Positions 1 through 8,592 of a DNA stretch of 64,000 bases are shown one piece after another. Position 1 is the stretch's first letter, and each line of letters begins with the position of its first letter. The position numbers and the translations under genes were made by a program. Location: positions 22,968 through 86,967 of the forward strand of contig JXTW01000007.1 of assembly GCA_004368235.1 (NCBI GenBank), written 5' to 3'. The notes under the pieces are model-generated. The model was not told the DNA's origin and ran no database searches. It saw only the letters and a program-made list of their open reading frames with translations. The stretch is from Helicobacter anseris (lineage in GTDB: Bacteria; Campylobacterota; Campylobacteria; Campylobacterales; Helicobacteraceae).

Positions 1-1910
1 ATGCTAAGAGGCTTGAAAATCTTAATGCTATTAATCCTTTAAATAATAGATATTCGCGTTTGATTTTAGGTGAACATGTAAGCTTAGAAGATGGTACAGG
101 TGCAGTACATACAGCAACTGGACATGGTGAGGAAGATTATTATGTTGGTTTAAAATATAATTTGGAAGTATTAATGCCTGTAGATGATTATGGTTGCTAT
201 GATCAAGAGATTGTTCAAAAAAAGCTTTTACCAGAATCTTTTTTAGGTAAGCATATTTTTAAGGCTCAAGAAGAAATTATGCAATTGCTAGGTAGTGCAC
301 TTTTAAAACATGAAAAGATTACACATTCCTATCCACACTGCTGGCGCTCTCATGAGCCTGTCATTTATAGAGCTACAACTCAATGGTTTATTTTAATGGA
401 TAAGCCTATAGAGCATGGAAGAGCAAAGGGTAAGACTTTGCGTCAAATTGCATTAGAAGAGATTGATAAAACTATTTTTTATCCTGATGCGGGGCGAAAT
501 CGCATTCGTTCAATGGTGGAAAATAGACCAGATTGGTGTATTTCTAGGCAGAGGGATTGGGGTGTGCCTATTGCCATTTTTTATAATAAAAAAACAGGTG
601 AACACCTATTTGATTCTAAGGTGTTGGAGTTTATTGCAAATCGCTTTGAAAAAGAAGGTTGTGATATTTGGTGGAGTGAAGATATTAAATCCTTATTACC
701 AAAAGACTATGAGCATTTAGCTGGTGATTTAGAAAAAGGTATGCATATTTTAGATGTTTGGTTTGAGAGTGGTAGCACTTGGAATGCAGTGCTTAAAAAT
801 AGTAATAATGCATCAAAATATGAAGCAGGTGAGTATCCAGCTGATATGTATTTAGAGGGAAGTGATCAGCATAGAGGTTGGTTCCAAAGTTCTCTTTTGC
901 TCTCTTGCGCGGTTAATGGGCATGCGCCTTTTAAGTCTGTACTCACACATGGTTTTACTGTTGATGAGAAGGGTGAAAAAATGAGTAAAAGCAAGGGCAA
1001 TGTCATCGCTCCTGAAAATGTTTTAAAAGCACAGGGTAGTGAGATTTTACGCTTATGGGTTGGGATGAATGACTATCATAGTGATCTTAAGATCTCTAGC
1101 AATATCTTAACTCAAGTTAGTGAGCAGTATCGAAAAATAAGAAATACCATTCGCTTTTTGCTTGCTAATATTAATGACTTGGAGAATCTAGCTAGCTTTG
1201 AAGAGATGAGCGAGATTGATGCGTGGATCTTAAATGTTAGTGCTGATGTATTTGATCGCGTGAAGAAATATTTTAGCGAATATGATTTTGTTAAGGGCTT
1301 GCAGGTATTGATGCATTATATTGCTAATGAGCTAAGTGGTATTTATATGGATTTGTGCAAAGATAGTCTTTATTGTGATGAGAGAGATTCTAAGAGTGTG
1401 AGGGCATCAAAAAGCGTGATGCTTTATATCGCGCGTAATTTGATGCATATTCTTGCCCCTATCCTTACTTATACTATTGATGAGGCTATCGAGTTTGCTC
1501 CTGAAATTTTTAAAAAAGTTGGCAATCAAGAAATTAGAGATGTTTTTGAGCTTACACCCCTTGAGATAAAAAAGCTTCCTCTAACACAGAATTTTGATTT
1601 CCTTCTAGCACTTCGTTCTAAATTTGGAGAAGTGATTGATCATCTTAAAAAAGAAAAGCTTATTAAATCTAGCCTAGAGATTTGTGTTGTGAGCAGGATT
1701 GATTTTAATGATTTAGATAAATGGCTTATTGTGAGCCAAACACTTAAAAAATTAGATGGCAAAGATGAGTTAGCTAGCTTTGAGATAGATGGTATTGTGT
1801 TTAAGCTTTATTATGCAGATGGGCATAAATGCCCTAGATGCTGGAGGTATCTTGCTAGCATAGAAGATGGGTTATGCCAGCGATGTGAAGAAGTGATTAG
1901 AAAATCTTAA
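1..1910 (+). CDS. ileS: Isoleucyl-tRNA synthetase, 3' part (5' end outside window)
   Basis: Class I aminoacyl-tRNA synthetase that charges tRNA-Ile in the cytoplasm. The reading frame is open from base 3 of the window, so the start codon and the HIGH-motif region lie upstream. About 635 residues are visible. The editing-domain end is followed by the catalytic KMSKS motif at 978-992 (KMSKSKGN), the anticodon-binding helical domain, and a C-terminal zinc finger (CPRCW followed by CQRC) near 1830-1890, as in bacterial IleS. It ends 7 bp before a convergent gene. Identification is firm; only the N-terminus is missing, because of the window edge rather than truncation. Confidence 0.97.
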   Translation, partial: AKRLENLNAINPLNNRYSRLILGEHVSLEDGTGAVHTATGHGEEDYYVGLKYNLEVLMPVDDYGCYDQEIVQKKLLPESFLGKHIFKAQEEIMQLLGSALLKHEKITHSYPHCWRSHEPVIYRATTQWFILMDKPIEHGRAKGKTLRQIALEEIDKTIFYPDAGRNRIRSMVENRPDWCISRQRDWGVPIAIFYNKKTGEHLFDSKVLEFIANRFEKEGCDIWWSEDIKSLLPKDYEHLAGDLEKGMHILDVWFESGSTWNAVLKNSNNASKYEAGEYPADMYLEGSDQHRGWFQSSLLLSCAVNGHAPFKSVLTHGFTVDEKGEKMSKSKGNVIAPENVLKAQGSEILRLWVGMNDYHSDLKISSNILTQVSEQYRKIRNTIRFLLANINDLENLASFEEMSEIDAWILNVSADVFDRVKKYFSEYDFVKGLQVLMHYIANELSGIYMDLCKDSLYCDERDSKSVRASKSVMLYIARNLMHILAPILTYTIDEAIEFAPEIFKKVGNQEIRDVFELTPLEIKKLPLTQNFDFLLALRSKFGEVIDHLKKEKLIKSSLEICVVSRIDFNDLDKWLIVSQTLKKLDGKDELASFEIDGIVFKLYYADGHKCPRCWRYLASIEDGLCQRCEEVIRKS

Positions 1911-1917
1911 AGTACTT

Positions 1918-2787
1918 TTAGCTTGATTCTTGTGTGAGCTCATCGATTATATTAAGGGCATTGAGGCTTCTAGGGTAGCCGATGTAAGGGATAAGTGTAG
2001 TGATAACTGAAATGAGCTTAGCTCTATCATTACCCATATTGAGATTGCCGAGGGTATGGGCTTTGAGCTGTGCTTCAGCCCCACCCATAGAGGCGATATA
2101 CACAAAAGTTAGAAGCTCTCTAAACTTCAGATCTAATCCCGTGCGTGTGTAATAATCTCCAAAGCAATTAGCACTCAAAAATTCTCGTATGTGTTTTTGA
2201 TCTTTGGGGGCGGAGGCATTAGCCTTGTCAATACCTCTGCCAAAAATCTGCCTTTGGATTTCTAGCCCTTTATCCTTGCGATTTTGCTCATTTGTCGTGC
2301 CTTGGGCAGGAAGTGGGAGCTTGATACCTCTTTGCTTGAATGCCTTATTTGTTACTTCTAGCAGAGTGGCGATTCTGCTCATACCTACATAAGGCATAGC
2401 TTGATAGATGACTTCTTTGATTTGTATAGGGGGGATTCTAAGATTGAGTGAGGCTTGCAAGATATTCTCAAATTCCTCTTTGGCACCCATAGCACTCAAA
2501 GATGCAAGGATAAGCAAAAGCCGCTCACTTTCTTCTAGCAAGGATTGCGTCCAAACTTCATCAAAAGCAAAGTTTGCATAATGGGTCAAAAACTCCAAAT
2601 CCTCTTGGGCTAGATTGCTATTGTCAAAGAGTTTGGTGAGATTTTTCTTAGCTGTGGGGGTTAGGGTCTGCATCATTTTCTCCTTAGAATCTGTATTAGC
2701 AAAAAGTTTGTAAGCACTAAGGCTTATAAGGGCAAATACCCCTGTTACCTTTGTGCTAGTTTTTAAAAACTCTCGATGATTTTGCAT
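1918..2787 (-). CDS. Carboxymuconolactone decarboxylase-like family protein
   Basis: A 289-residue protein with two alpha-helical segments resembling the carboxymuconolactone decarboxylase (AhpD-like) fold: residues about 60-150 and 190-285, the latter with a typical RELLTFVYIASMGG stretch followed by the AHTLGNLNMGN helix. No CxxC peroxidase pair is seen, so an AhpD-type thiol role is unlikely. The N-terminus (about residues 1-32) carries a hydrophobic segment after a basic start and may be a signal peptide or anchor. It is convergent with ileS. Upstream lies the decayed region 2788-3599. The substrate is unknown; the family assignment is from sequence feel, not from a search. Confidence 0.75.
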   Translation of the reverse strand: MQNHREFLKTSTKVTGVFALISLSAYKLFANTDSKEKMMQTLTPTAKKNLTKLFDNSNLAQEDLEFLTHYANFAFDEVWTQSLLEESERLLLILASLSAMGAKEEFENILQASLNLRIPPIQIKEVIYQAMPYVGMSRIATLLEVTNKAFKQRGIKLPLPAQGTTNEQNRKDKGLEIQRQIFGRGIDKANASAPKDQKHIREFLSANCFGDYYTRTGLDLKFRELLTFVYIASMGGAEAQLKAHTLGNLNMGNDRAKLISVITTLIPYIGYPRSLNALNIIDELTQESS

Positions 2788-2999
2788 ATTTTTTCTTGAA
2801 AGTTTAGCTCAATGATAACAAAAACTAGAGTATGATGGGGCTTTAGATATGGCTAGAATCCTTTATCAAGCCCTGCTTTCTTACACTTTTTAACAGGAAG
2901 GATTTCACATTCCCTCACTATCGCTGTAATCTTTCTAGCATCCCTTCTCCTCTTAGCTCTCTTTTCTATATTCTTCTTTTGCTCTCTCTTCTAGTCCCC

Positions 3000-3351
3000 T
3001 TAGTCACTCAAACCACACTTCAAAGTTTGGCGCGATCCTTGGCGTCTTTCAAAATCAATATTATAGATGGTCCCACTCTCACAATTAAGCGCAACAATGC
3101 TATTTAGATACTCACTATGATGGATGATTATCTCTTGGGGCAGGAGTGGATGAAGTTTATGATTACATCTAGTGGCTCCTATCACACAAGGGTAATCTTC
3201 TATATGCTCTCATCATAGCCTACACTCCATAATACTCCACCTCATAGATTCCAAACTCTTTGATGAATTTCACATATTCTTTTGGCAGAGTGAGATGTAG
3301 AGCCTCTTTAATGGTTGTGATTCTTTTGTGGGTGTTGGTCTCATTTCTTCT
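3000..3351 (-). pseudogene. SUKH (SMI1/KNR4-like) immunity protein, frameshifted relic
   Basis: Two open pieces in different frames make one recognisable SUKH-domain protein. Positions 3351-3220 encode an N-terminal piece with the typical LPKEYVKFIKEFG element and then EVEYYGV before a stop. Positions 3209-3000 encode the C-terminal piece, with a PQEIIIHHSEYLNSIVAL stretch and ESGTIYNIDFE, like the usual strand pattern at the end of the domain. A short gap between them, around 3210-3222, shows the remains of GYDE in a third frame. SUKH proteins are immunity partners of contact-dependent or polymorphic toxins. There is no intact start, and at least one indel, so it is probably non-functional. 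Confidence 0.6.
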
Positions 3352-3380
3352 TTAGTTTCCTAATCCTTTAATTTTACTTT

Positions 3381-3584
3381 TTAATACTTCTTCTTAAATC
3401 TTGCAAAGTTTATAGGATTAATTCCACTTTCTTTTTTATAACAATGCAAGGCTTTAGAATTCTCTATGCTTAGTTTTGTTGATTTTATCAAAACCCCATC
3501 TTCTCTTTGTGAAAGATGATAAGGCTTGAGGATCTTTCCTATTGCTTTTAGTGCTATAAATGGAGATATTAGGGTTTTAGGTAA
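3381..3584 (-). pseudogene. Unidentified C-terminal protein remnant upstream of the SUKH relic
   Basis: An open frame of about 67 codons directly after an in-frame stop, with no start codon or ribosome-binding site. It ends at a TAA 29 bp before the SUKH relic. The piece is basic and ends in RFKKKY. Its position immediately 5' of an immunity-like gene is what a toxin C-terminal domain would occupy, but I do not recognise a nuclease or other toxin motif, so the toxin reading is only positional inference. Confidence 0.35.
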
Positions 3585-3599
3585 TTATTTAGCAGAGGC

Positions 3600-4958
3600 T
3601 TATTTTTTAAATTTATTTTGTATGCAATAGCTTAGATAGCAGATTAGAATAAAGATAAATGTAGCAATAATTGGAATTTGCTGCATTTTATCAAAGCAGC
3701 ACCCAATGATAGATAGGGTCATTAAACTTAAGGCTATGATTGGTGTGTAGGGCATAAATGGTGTTTTATAGGGCAGTTTAGCCTCTTCTTGTTTGGTTAT
3801 TCTTTTTCGAAAATTATATTGAGCAAGACTCACAGACATCCAAGTTAGCAATGAAGTAAAACCAGACATTCCGATTAATGTTGCAAATACTAGCTCTGGT
3901 GAAAATATCAAAGATCCAAGCGCACTAAGCCCACCAAGCATTGAGAATATAACAGCATTGATTGGAATTCCACGGGAGTTGACTTTGCCAAAGAAAGCTG
4001 GGATTTTTTTCCGATTTCCTAGATTCCATAGCATTCTGGATGAAGCATAAAGAGCGGAATTACTGACAGAAAAGATGGCAATAATGATAATAAAATTCAT
4101 AATATCACCAGCAAATGGAATGCCAATTTTATCTAGTACAGCTACAAATGGGCTAGCCGAAGTTTTAGCATCATCATAAGGTAAAAGAGTAGCAATTATA
4201 AATACGGTTCCTATAAAAAAGACTACAAGACGCCATAGTGTAGCATTAATAGCTTTTGGCATAGCCTTTTGCGGATTTTTAGTTTCACCTACAGCAACAC
4301 CAATAACTTCAGTACCAGAGAAGGCAAAATTTACAGCCAGAATTGTCATTAAAATTGCCCCCATACCATTTGGAAACCAGCCATTGGAATAATAATTGAT
4401 AAAAGTCATCTGTATCCCGTATTCAAAAATATGATAGATAATTACTCCAATACCAAGGATAAGAAAAATGGCAACGGCTACTACCTTTATAAAGGATAAG
4501 ACAAATTCACCTTCTGCAAAAATTCTGACAGTAAAAATATTAAGTGCAAAAATAATGATTCCAAAAATACTAGCCCAAATCCATACTGGAGAATGAGGAA
4601 ACCATTTTTGCATTAAAAATCCGACAGCTGTAAATTCTCCTCCTAATGCCACAACCCATGTTAGCCAATATAACCATGTAACAATATAGCCTATAGATGG
4701 TGAGATAAAATTGTGTGCATATTCACCAAAGCTAGCGGTATAGGGAAATGCAGAGCTAAGCTCCCCCAAAGAAAGCATAACTGTGTAGACAATAATAGCT
4801 CCTATGCAGTAAGAAAGTAGGGTTCCAAGCGCACCAGCATGATGAAGATTTTCTCCTGTAGCGACAAAAAGTCCTGTACCAATAACGCCACCAAATGCAA
4901 TCATCATTAGGTGGCGATTTTTCATAATTCGGCGAAAACCTTGATTGTTGCCTTGCAA
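3600..4958 (-). CDS. Amino acid permease of the APC superfamily (AAT family; RocE/LysP/GabP-like)
   Basis: A 452-residue integral inner-membrane protein with about 12 hydrophobic segments. The family signature follows the short cytoplasmic N-terminus: MKNRHLMMIAFGGVIGTGLF. A TTG start at 4958 with AAGGAAG just upstream gives the usual N-terminal length, so it is preferred over the internal ATG. It begins only 9 bp after the cdtC stop, and the ribosome-binding site abuts that stop, so it is probably co-transcribed with the toxin genes. It imports a basic or neutral amino acid by proton symport by family analogy; the substrate cannot be read from the sequence. Confidence 0.88.
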   Translation of the reverse strand: MQGNNQGFRRIMKNRHLMMIAFGGVIGTGLFVATGENLHHAGALGTLLSYCIGAIIVYTVMLSLGELSSAFPYTASFGEYAHNFISPSIGYIVTWLYWLTWVVALGGEFTAVGFLMQKWFPHSPVWIWASIFGIIIFALNIFTVRIFAEGEFVLSFIKVVAVAIFLILGIGVIIYHIFEYGIQMTFINYYSNGWFPNGMGAILMTILAVNFAFSGTEVIGVAVGETKNPQKAMPKAINATLWRLVVFFIGTVFIIATLLPYDDAKTSASPFVAVLDKIGIPFAGDIMNFIIIIAIFSVSNSALYASSRMLWNLGNRKKIPAFFGKVNSRGIPINAVIFSMLGGLSALGSLIFSPELVFATLIGMSGFTSLLTWMSVSLAQYNFRKRITKQEEAKLPYKTPFMPYTPIIALSLMTLSIIGCCFDKMQQIPIIATFIFILICYLSYCIQNKFKK

Positions 4959-4967
4959 ACTACTTCC

Positions 4968-5528
4968 TTATTTTGATAATATTTTGGCATCTCTAAGTGG
5001 TGGGGCAATAACTAACAGAAAACGCGTATCTATGAGCGTTAATGGATTAAAAAAGCATTTTTTAATACCAAAGTCTCGTCCACGAGGTAGTTGTGGATTA
5101 TCAAATACCATAATACATTCATCTCCATTTAAGACTAGAGATCGGATTTGTACAGTTGAAGAGCTAGTAGGCATGATGGAAAATGCAGTTTCAAATGTTC
5201 CATCTTCTATATCCTTTTTGCAAGGTTTAGGACGGAAAAAACCACTTTCATCAATTCCAAGACAAACATCATCATTTTTTGGACTTACAAATTGTACGAT
5301 ACCATAGGGTAGTTTTTTACCAATAGGATCTTTATCTTTAAATTTATCAGGTAGAGTAATTTCTCTAAGTTTCCAGTTTACTTCATTGCTATCAATTTTT
5401 AGAATATCACCAGAAAAGAGACTTCTTATATGGAAGGTTTCTGTAAAATCATTTAAATCTTCAACAGGTGTGGCAGTATGACCTAATGAAATAAAACTTA
5501 AAAGGCAAGTTATAACTATTTTTTTCAT
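4968..5528 (-). CDS. cdtC: Cytolethal distending toxin subunit C
   Basis: A 186-residue secreted subunit with a short signal peptide (about residues 1-19, ending near GHTA) and a ricin-type beta-trefoil fold. With CdtA it forms the cell-binding and delivery part of the AB2 toxin that carries CdtB into host cells. Visible family features are IRSLFSGDILKI near the start and VCLGIDESGFFRPKPC and DECIMV in the lectin-like repeats. It follows cdtB by 9 bp with a good AAGGAG site and is followed at once by a permease. Length is normal and the frame intact. Confidence 0.95.
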   Translation of the reverse strand: MKKIVITCLLSFISLGHTATPVEDLNDFTETFHIRSLFSGDILKIDSNEVNWKLREITLPDKFKDKDPIGKKLPYGIVQFVSPKNDDVCLGIDESGFFRPKPCKKDIEDGTFETAFSIMPTSSSTVQIRSLVLNGDECIMVFDNPQLPRGRDFGIKKCFFNPLTLIDTRFLLVIAPPLRDAKILSK

Positions 5529-5537
5529 CTTTACTCC

Positions 5538-6356
5538 TTAAAATCTTGCAAAACGTACAGGAAAATGATCTGAAGCTAGATGGGAACGTACGCTTGCTGC
5601 CATTAGGATTGCAGCAATAGCAGGTAGGCTAATTGCTGTTGGTGTCGTGTCTGTACGACCAATAACAGCATAATCTAGGGTTCGATCTTCTGTTTGACCA
5701 CTATGGGTAGCAGAGTTTGGTGCAACAATTCTTATATTATTTGTTACACGAGTATCAAGACCACTTTGTAAACTTGCTGGAGAGCGATTAAAGTCCCCAG
5801 CGATCATCCAATTAGTGCTAGACATTCCAGAGAAACTGTCATGTATTGCTGTAACTAATGCGGCTGCATCTCCACCACCACTAGCTAATGCATGGATAGA
5901 AAAGAATGCATCATTGCCAATACGGATGCCAAGCGCAGGACGTGAGGTTTGAGGGGCAATGGAGTTTTGATATACAACAAAAACATCATCAGCTCTACGA
6001 TCAGATACAATGGCTAGATTTACGCGTCTAGCACCTACATCAATAGGAGCATAGTAGATAAAAACCTCGCGTGGACGAGAAGTTGTGCCTAAATTCCAGG
6101 TAAATTCCTCTACAGGTGTGCCCCCTGGTTGTACCATACGACCCGTTCTAACAGCTGTGGATGGCAGAGATCCTGCTTCTTGTACCATGAGGATATTGAC
6201 AGGATTATCACCAGTAATGAGCTGTCTTACAGAAATATTCCATTTGCTCTCTGTTCTAGCAGATGCGCCTTGAAGATTCCAAGTACCAACTTTATAATCC
6301 TCTAATGCTCCAAAAAGTAAGCTAAAACTTAAAATAAATAGACCTAATTTTTTCAT
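5538..6356 (-). CDS. cdtB: Cytolethal distending toxin catalytic subunit B
   Basis: A 272-residue DNase I/PI-3-phosphatase-fold toxin that enters the host nucleus and nicks DNA, causing G2 arrest. The start is ATG 6356, preceded by AGGAG; an upstream in-frame extension would run into cdtA and lacks a signal peptide. Residues 1-17 are a signal peptide. All catalytic and metal residues expected for the family are present: E60 in VQEAG, H155 in SIHALASGGG, D188 and N190 in AGDFNRSP, and D263-H264 in the C-terminal SDHFPV. The subunit therefore appears active. It lies 11 bp downstream of cdtA. Confidence 0.97.
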   Translation of the reverse strand: MKKLGLFILSFSLLFGALEDYKVGTWNLQGASARTESKWNISVRQLITGDNPVNILMVQEAGSLPSTAVRTGRMVQPGGTPVEEFTWNLGTTSRPREVFIYYAPIDVGARRVNLAIVSDRRADDVFVVYQNSIAPQTSRPALGIRIGNDAFFSIHALASGGGDAAALVTAIHDSFSGMSSTNWMIAGDFNRSPASLQSGLDTRVTNNIRIVAPNSATHSGQTEDRTLDYAVIGRTDTTPTAISLPAIAAILMAASVRSHLASDHFPVRFARF

Positions 6357-6367
6357 ATAATCTCCTT

Positions 6368-7087
6368 TTATGGTGCAGCAATTGGGGTAGGACGAGTTGT
6401 CGGAGCTATAATAAACCATTGCTGATCAAGATTGTAGGTATTTTGACCTACACATGAAACCGTGTAAATGCTATAGTAGCGGGTTTTTCTAATAACAGGC
6501 GTTTGAAGGCAAGTTTTTGTAGCTTGATTTCTAATTTGAAAGGCTTTATTATCAAAGGGGATTAGATCCCATTTTTGAGAAGGGTTATTAAAGTTACAAC
6601 CTGTGTGTATGACACCATTACCATAGGCACTAAGACAAGTATTAGTACCAGTATTTTTAAAGTTTACAGAGCCATCAGAGTGAGTAATAATTTGCCATAC
6701 TCTTAAGTTGCCAAAAGATAGGCTATCAAATGGAGTATAGCCCCAAATCCAGTTTCCTGGACGACGAGCCCAAACGGTTAAAAGACCCCCAGAAGAGCTC
6801 ATAATTCCTACAAAGTCGGATTGCTCTACACCTCCACTATCTCTAGATGGAGCTACTCTACCATTAGTGCCTACGGCTAGTAAAGCCATTTTAGATGAGT
6901 AGTCATTCCCATCAATAGGTTCTGGTGTTTCATTTTCAGAAAGATCTACTGGTGGTGTTGGTACATTGCCAATACCAAGTGGATCGCTAAAATCTTGCTG
7001 ATTAGCCGTAGTAGGAGGCACAGATGCGCAACCTAAAAACAAGAAAGCCAAAGCTGTAAGTAACGAGAGATTAAAAATTTTTCTCAT
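6368..7087 (-). CDS. cdtA: Cytolethal distending toxin subunit A (lipoprotein)
   Basis: A 239-residue outer-membrane lipoprotein subunit. The signal sequence ends in a lipobox (LFLGC, Cys19 or close by), followed by a Pro-rich linker and a ricin-B-like trefoil domain (residues about 80-230) with repeated W and NTCL/KTCL elements such as QKWDLIPF and DQQWFIIAP. It forms the receptor-binding heterodimer with CdtC. Its ATG overlaps the TGA of the upstream membrane-protein gene in an ATGA joint, so cdt translation is probably coupled to that gene. Confidence 0.95.
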   Translation of the reverse strand: MRKIFNLSLLTALAFLFLGCASVPPTTANQQDFSDPLGIGNVPTPPVDLSENETPEPIDGNDYSSKMALLAVGTNGRVAPSRDSGGVEQSDFVGIMSSSGGLLTVWARRPGNWIWGYTPFDSLSFGNLRVWQIITHSDGSVNFKNTGTNTCLSAYGNGVIHTGCNFNNPSQKWDLIPFDNKAFQIRNQATKTCLQTPVIRKTRYYSIYTVSCVGQNTYNLDQQWFIIAPTTRPTPIAAP

Positions 7088-8118
7088 TTTGTTTCCTTTG
7101 TATTAAAGATAAAAAGTTCAAGTGGATAGGATTTGCCTTGAGAGCGTAGATCCATATAGGCACGAATATTTAAAAACTCATTTTTTCCCATAGAGCTAAG
7201 ACGTTGTAGGACTTGGTTATTTAACTCCAAGTCGCATAATACATACAAAAAGCTAAGTTCTGCTTTTTCATCAGAAATAGCAAGATTTTCAAAAAACTTT
7301 ACCCATACATCAGGACCTAAGAATCCTTTCAGACTTTTTGCTAGCTTAACATAATCATTATCTGTAAGTTTAGCCTTTTTGCAAAAAGTAATAAGATCGG
7401 TTTCTGGAAGAAACATTTGATAGCTTTTAAGAGTATCTACAGTTTTAAAAAACATTTCTTGATCCATAAAGGTCGTAGATTCTAGTAGTTTTTTTATCTC
7501 TTTTGCATTGCATTTCTCTAGAATCTTTAAAAATATTGTTTTTTTATTTTCAGGAGTGATTTCTGGATCACTAAGAGCCATAAAACCGATTTTGTATTCT
7601 TTTTTAGTTTTATTGATTAAATTTTTAATTACAAATGGATTATCCTTGCTAAAACCATACTTACGTAAATCTTGTTCATAACCAAGTTCAATTTGTCCAA
7701 GGATGTCAAAAAGCTGATCAATTTTATTTAATCCACTATTTTGAGTATTAAGTTTTGGTTGAAGTTGGAACTTACGTAATATTTTTGATAGTAAAAGAAA
7801 ATTTTTATTATTATAGATGGCTGGCGTGTAGTTATCTCTGCCTGTTTGCTCAAGGATTTGGTTAACAATACGCATAAAGTCTCTTTGTTCTTGGTATGAG
7901 GCAATTTTGGAGCGTATCCAATCAATAATAAAGAAAAGTATGCCAAAAGCAACCAAAAGCCCTAGAGCAATGCTAAGCCATATGCTTCTTGGTAGGGCAA
8001 TGGTATTGATGTCATTTCCTTGAGGGATATTAAGGTGTTCTGGGGAGAAGCCATATATGTATATGCCTAGGGCAATGATAATGATAAGTACCAATCCCAT
8101 ATAGTATTTAAGCTTCAT
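7084..8118 (-). CDS. Conserved membrane protein of unknown function, co-operonic with cdtA
   Basis: A 344-residue protein with two N-terminal transmembrane helices (about residues 5-25 and 47-66) and a long, mostly alpha-helical, Lys-rich cytoplasmic part. I recognise no catalytic motif. It starts 21 bp after rlmH and overlaps cdtA by 4 bp, so it links the accD-rlmH pair to the toxin operon. A role specific to CDT is possible but not shown by the sequence; it may be an ordinary genus-specific envelope protein that marks the insertion point. Confidence 0.8.
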   Translation of the reverse strand: MKLKYYMGLVLIIIIALGIYIYGFSPEHLNIPQGNDINTIALPRSIWLSIALGLLVAFGILFFIIDWIRSKIASYQEQRDFMRIVNQILEQTGRDNYTPAIYNNKNFLLLSKILRKFQLQPKLNTQNSGLNKIDQLFDILGQIELGYEQDLRKYGFSKDNPFVIKNLINKTKKEYKIGFMALSDPEITPENKKTIFLKILEKCNAKEIKKLLESTTFMDQEMFFKTVDTLKSYQMFLPETDLITFCKKAKLTDNDYVKLAKSLKGFLGPDVWVKFFENLAISDEKAELSFLYVLCDLELNNQVLQRLSSMGKNEFLNIRAYMDLRSQGKSYPLELFIFNTKETK

Positions 8119-8139
8119 TCTACAATCCTTTCTATAAAA

Positions 8140-8592
8140 TTATTTATGATAGGGGTGGTTATTTATTATGCTCAAAGCACGATATATCTGTTCACAAAGT
8201 ACAAGCTTTGCAATTTTATGTCCAAAAGTCAAGGCTGATAGACTTAAAGATTGGACTGTATCAAGAAAACTATTTTCAAAGCCATGAGCCCCACCAATAA
8301 AAAAATTGATAACTTGAGTATCTAATAGTTTAGCAAATCCAAAGCTATCATACACCTTTCCACTTGGATGTAGTGCTATATTCTTTGCTTGTTGATTGAT
8401 ATAAGGCTGGAGGGCTTTCGTATAAGATAGTTTAGCCTCTATAATACTGCCCTTATGACCTTTAATGACTGCAGGTGTAAAAATATTAAAAATATTAAGT
8501 TCACTACCAAAAGATCGACACATTTTTTGATATTCTTGTGCCAATTCTTCTTGTTTTGTTTCTTTAGCTATACAATATAGGTTGATTTTCAT
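8140..8592 (-). CDS. rlmH: 23S rRNA pseudouridine-1915 N3-methyltransferase
   Basis: A 150-residue SPOUT methyltransferase that methylates pseudouridine 1915 in helix 69 of 23S rRNA. The C-terminal knot signature is clear: FFIGGAHGF, then SLSALTFGHKIAKLVLCEQIYRA, ending with NHPYHK. ATG 8592 is preferred to the TTG three codons upstream. The 5' end overlaps accD by 29 bp. Length is normal for RlmH (about 150-155). Confidence 0.93.
   Translation of the reverse strand: MKINLYCIAKETKQEELAQEYQKMCRSFGSELNIFNIFTPAVIKGHKGSIIEAKLSYTKALQPYINQQAKNIALHPSGKVYDSFGFAKLLDTQVINFFIGGAHGFENSFLDTVQSLSLSALTFGHKIAKLVLCEQIYRALSIINNHPYHK

Larger units (their letters stand above)
2788..3599. other. Gene-poor stretch of decayed coding fragments
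   Basis: About 810 bp without an intact gene. All recognisable fragments read on the minus strand. From right to left they are an open remnant with no start (3381-3584), a frameshifted SUKH-like gene (3000-3351), and a basic 45-codon open stretch (about 2853-2994) beginning just after a stop codon and lacking a start. Such a run of short, broken frames in one orientation looks like the erosion of a former operon. No tRNA, repeat or insertion-sequence end is evident. Confidence 0.65.

Noticed and set aside
4945..5307. 120-codon plus-strand open frame
   Set aside because: It lies antisense to cdtC, whose protein is clearly recognisable, and it has no ribosome-binding site or family resemblance.
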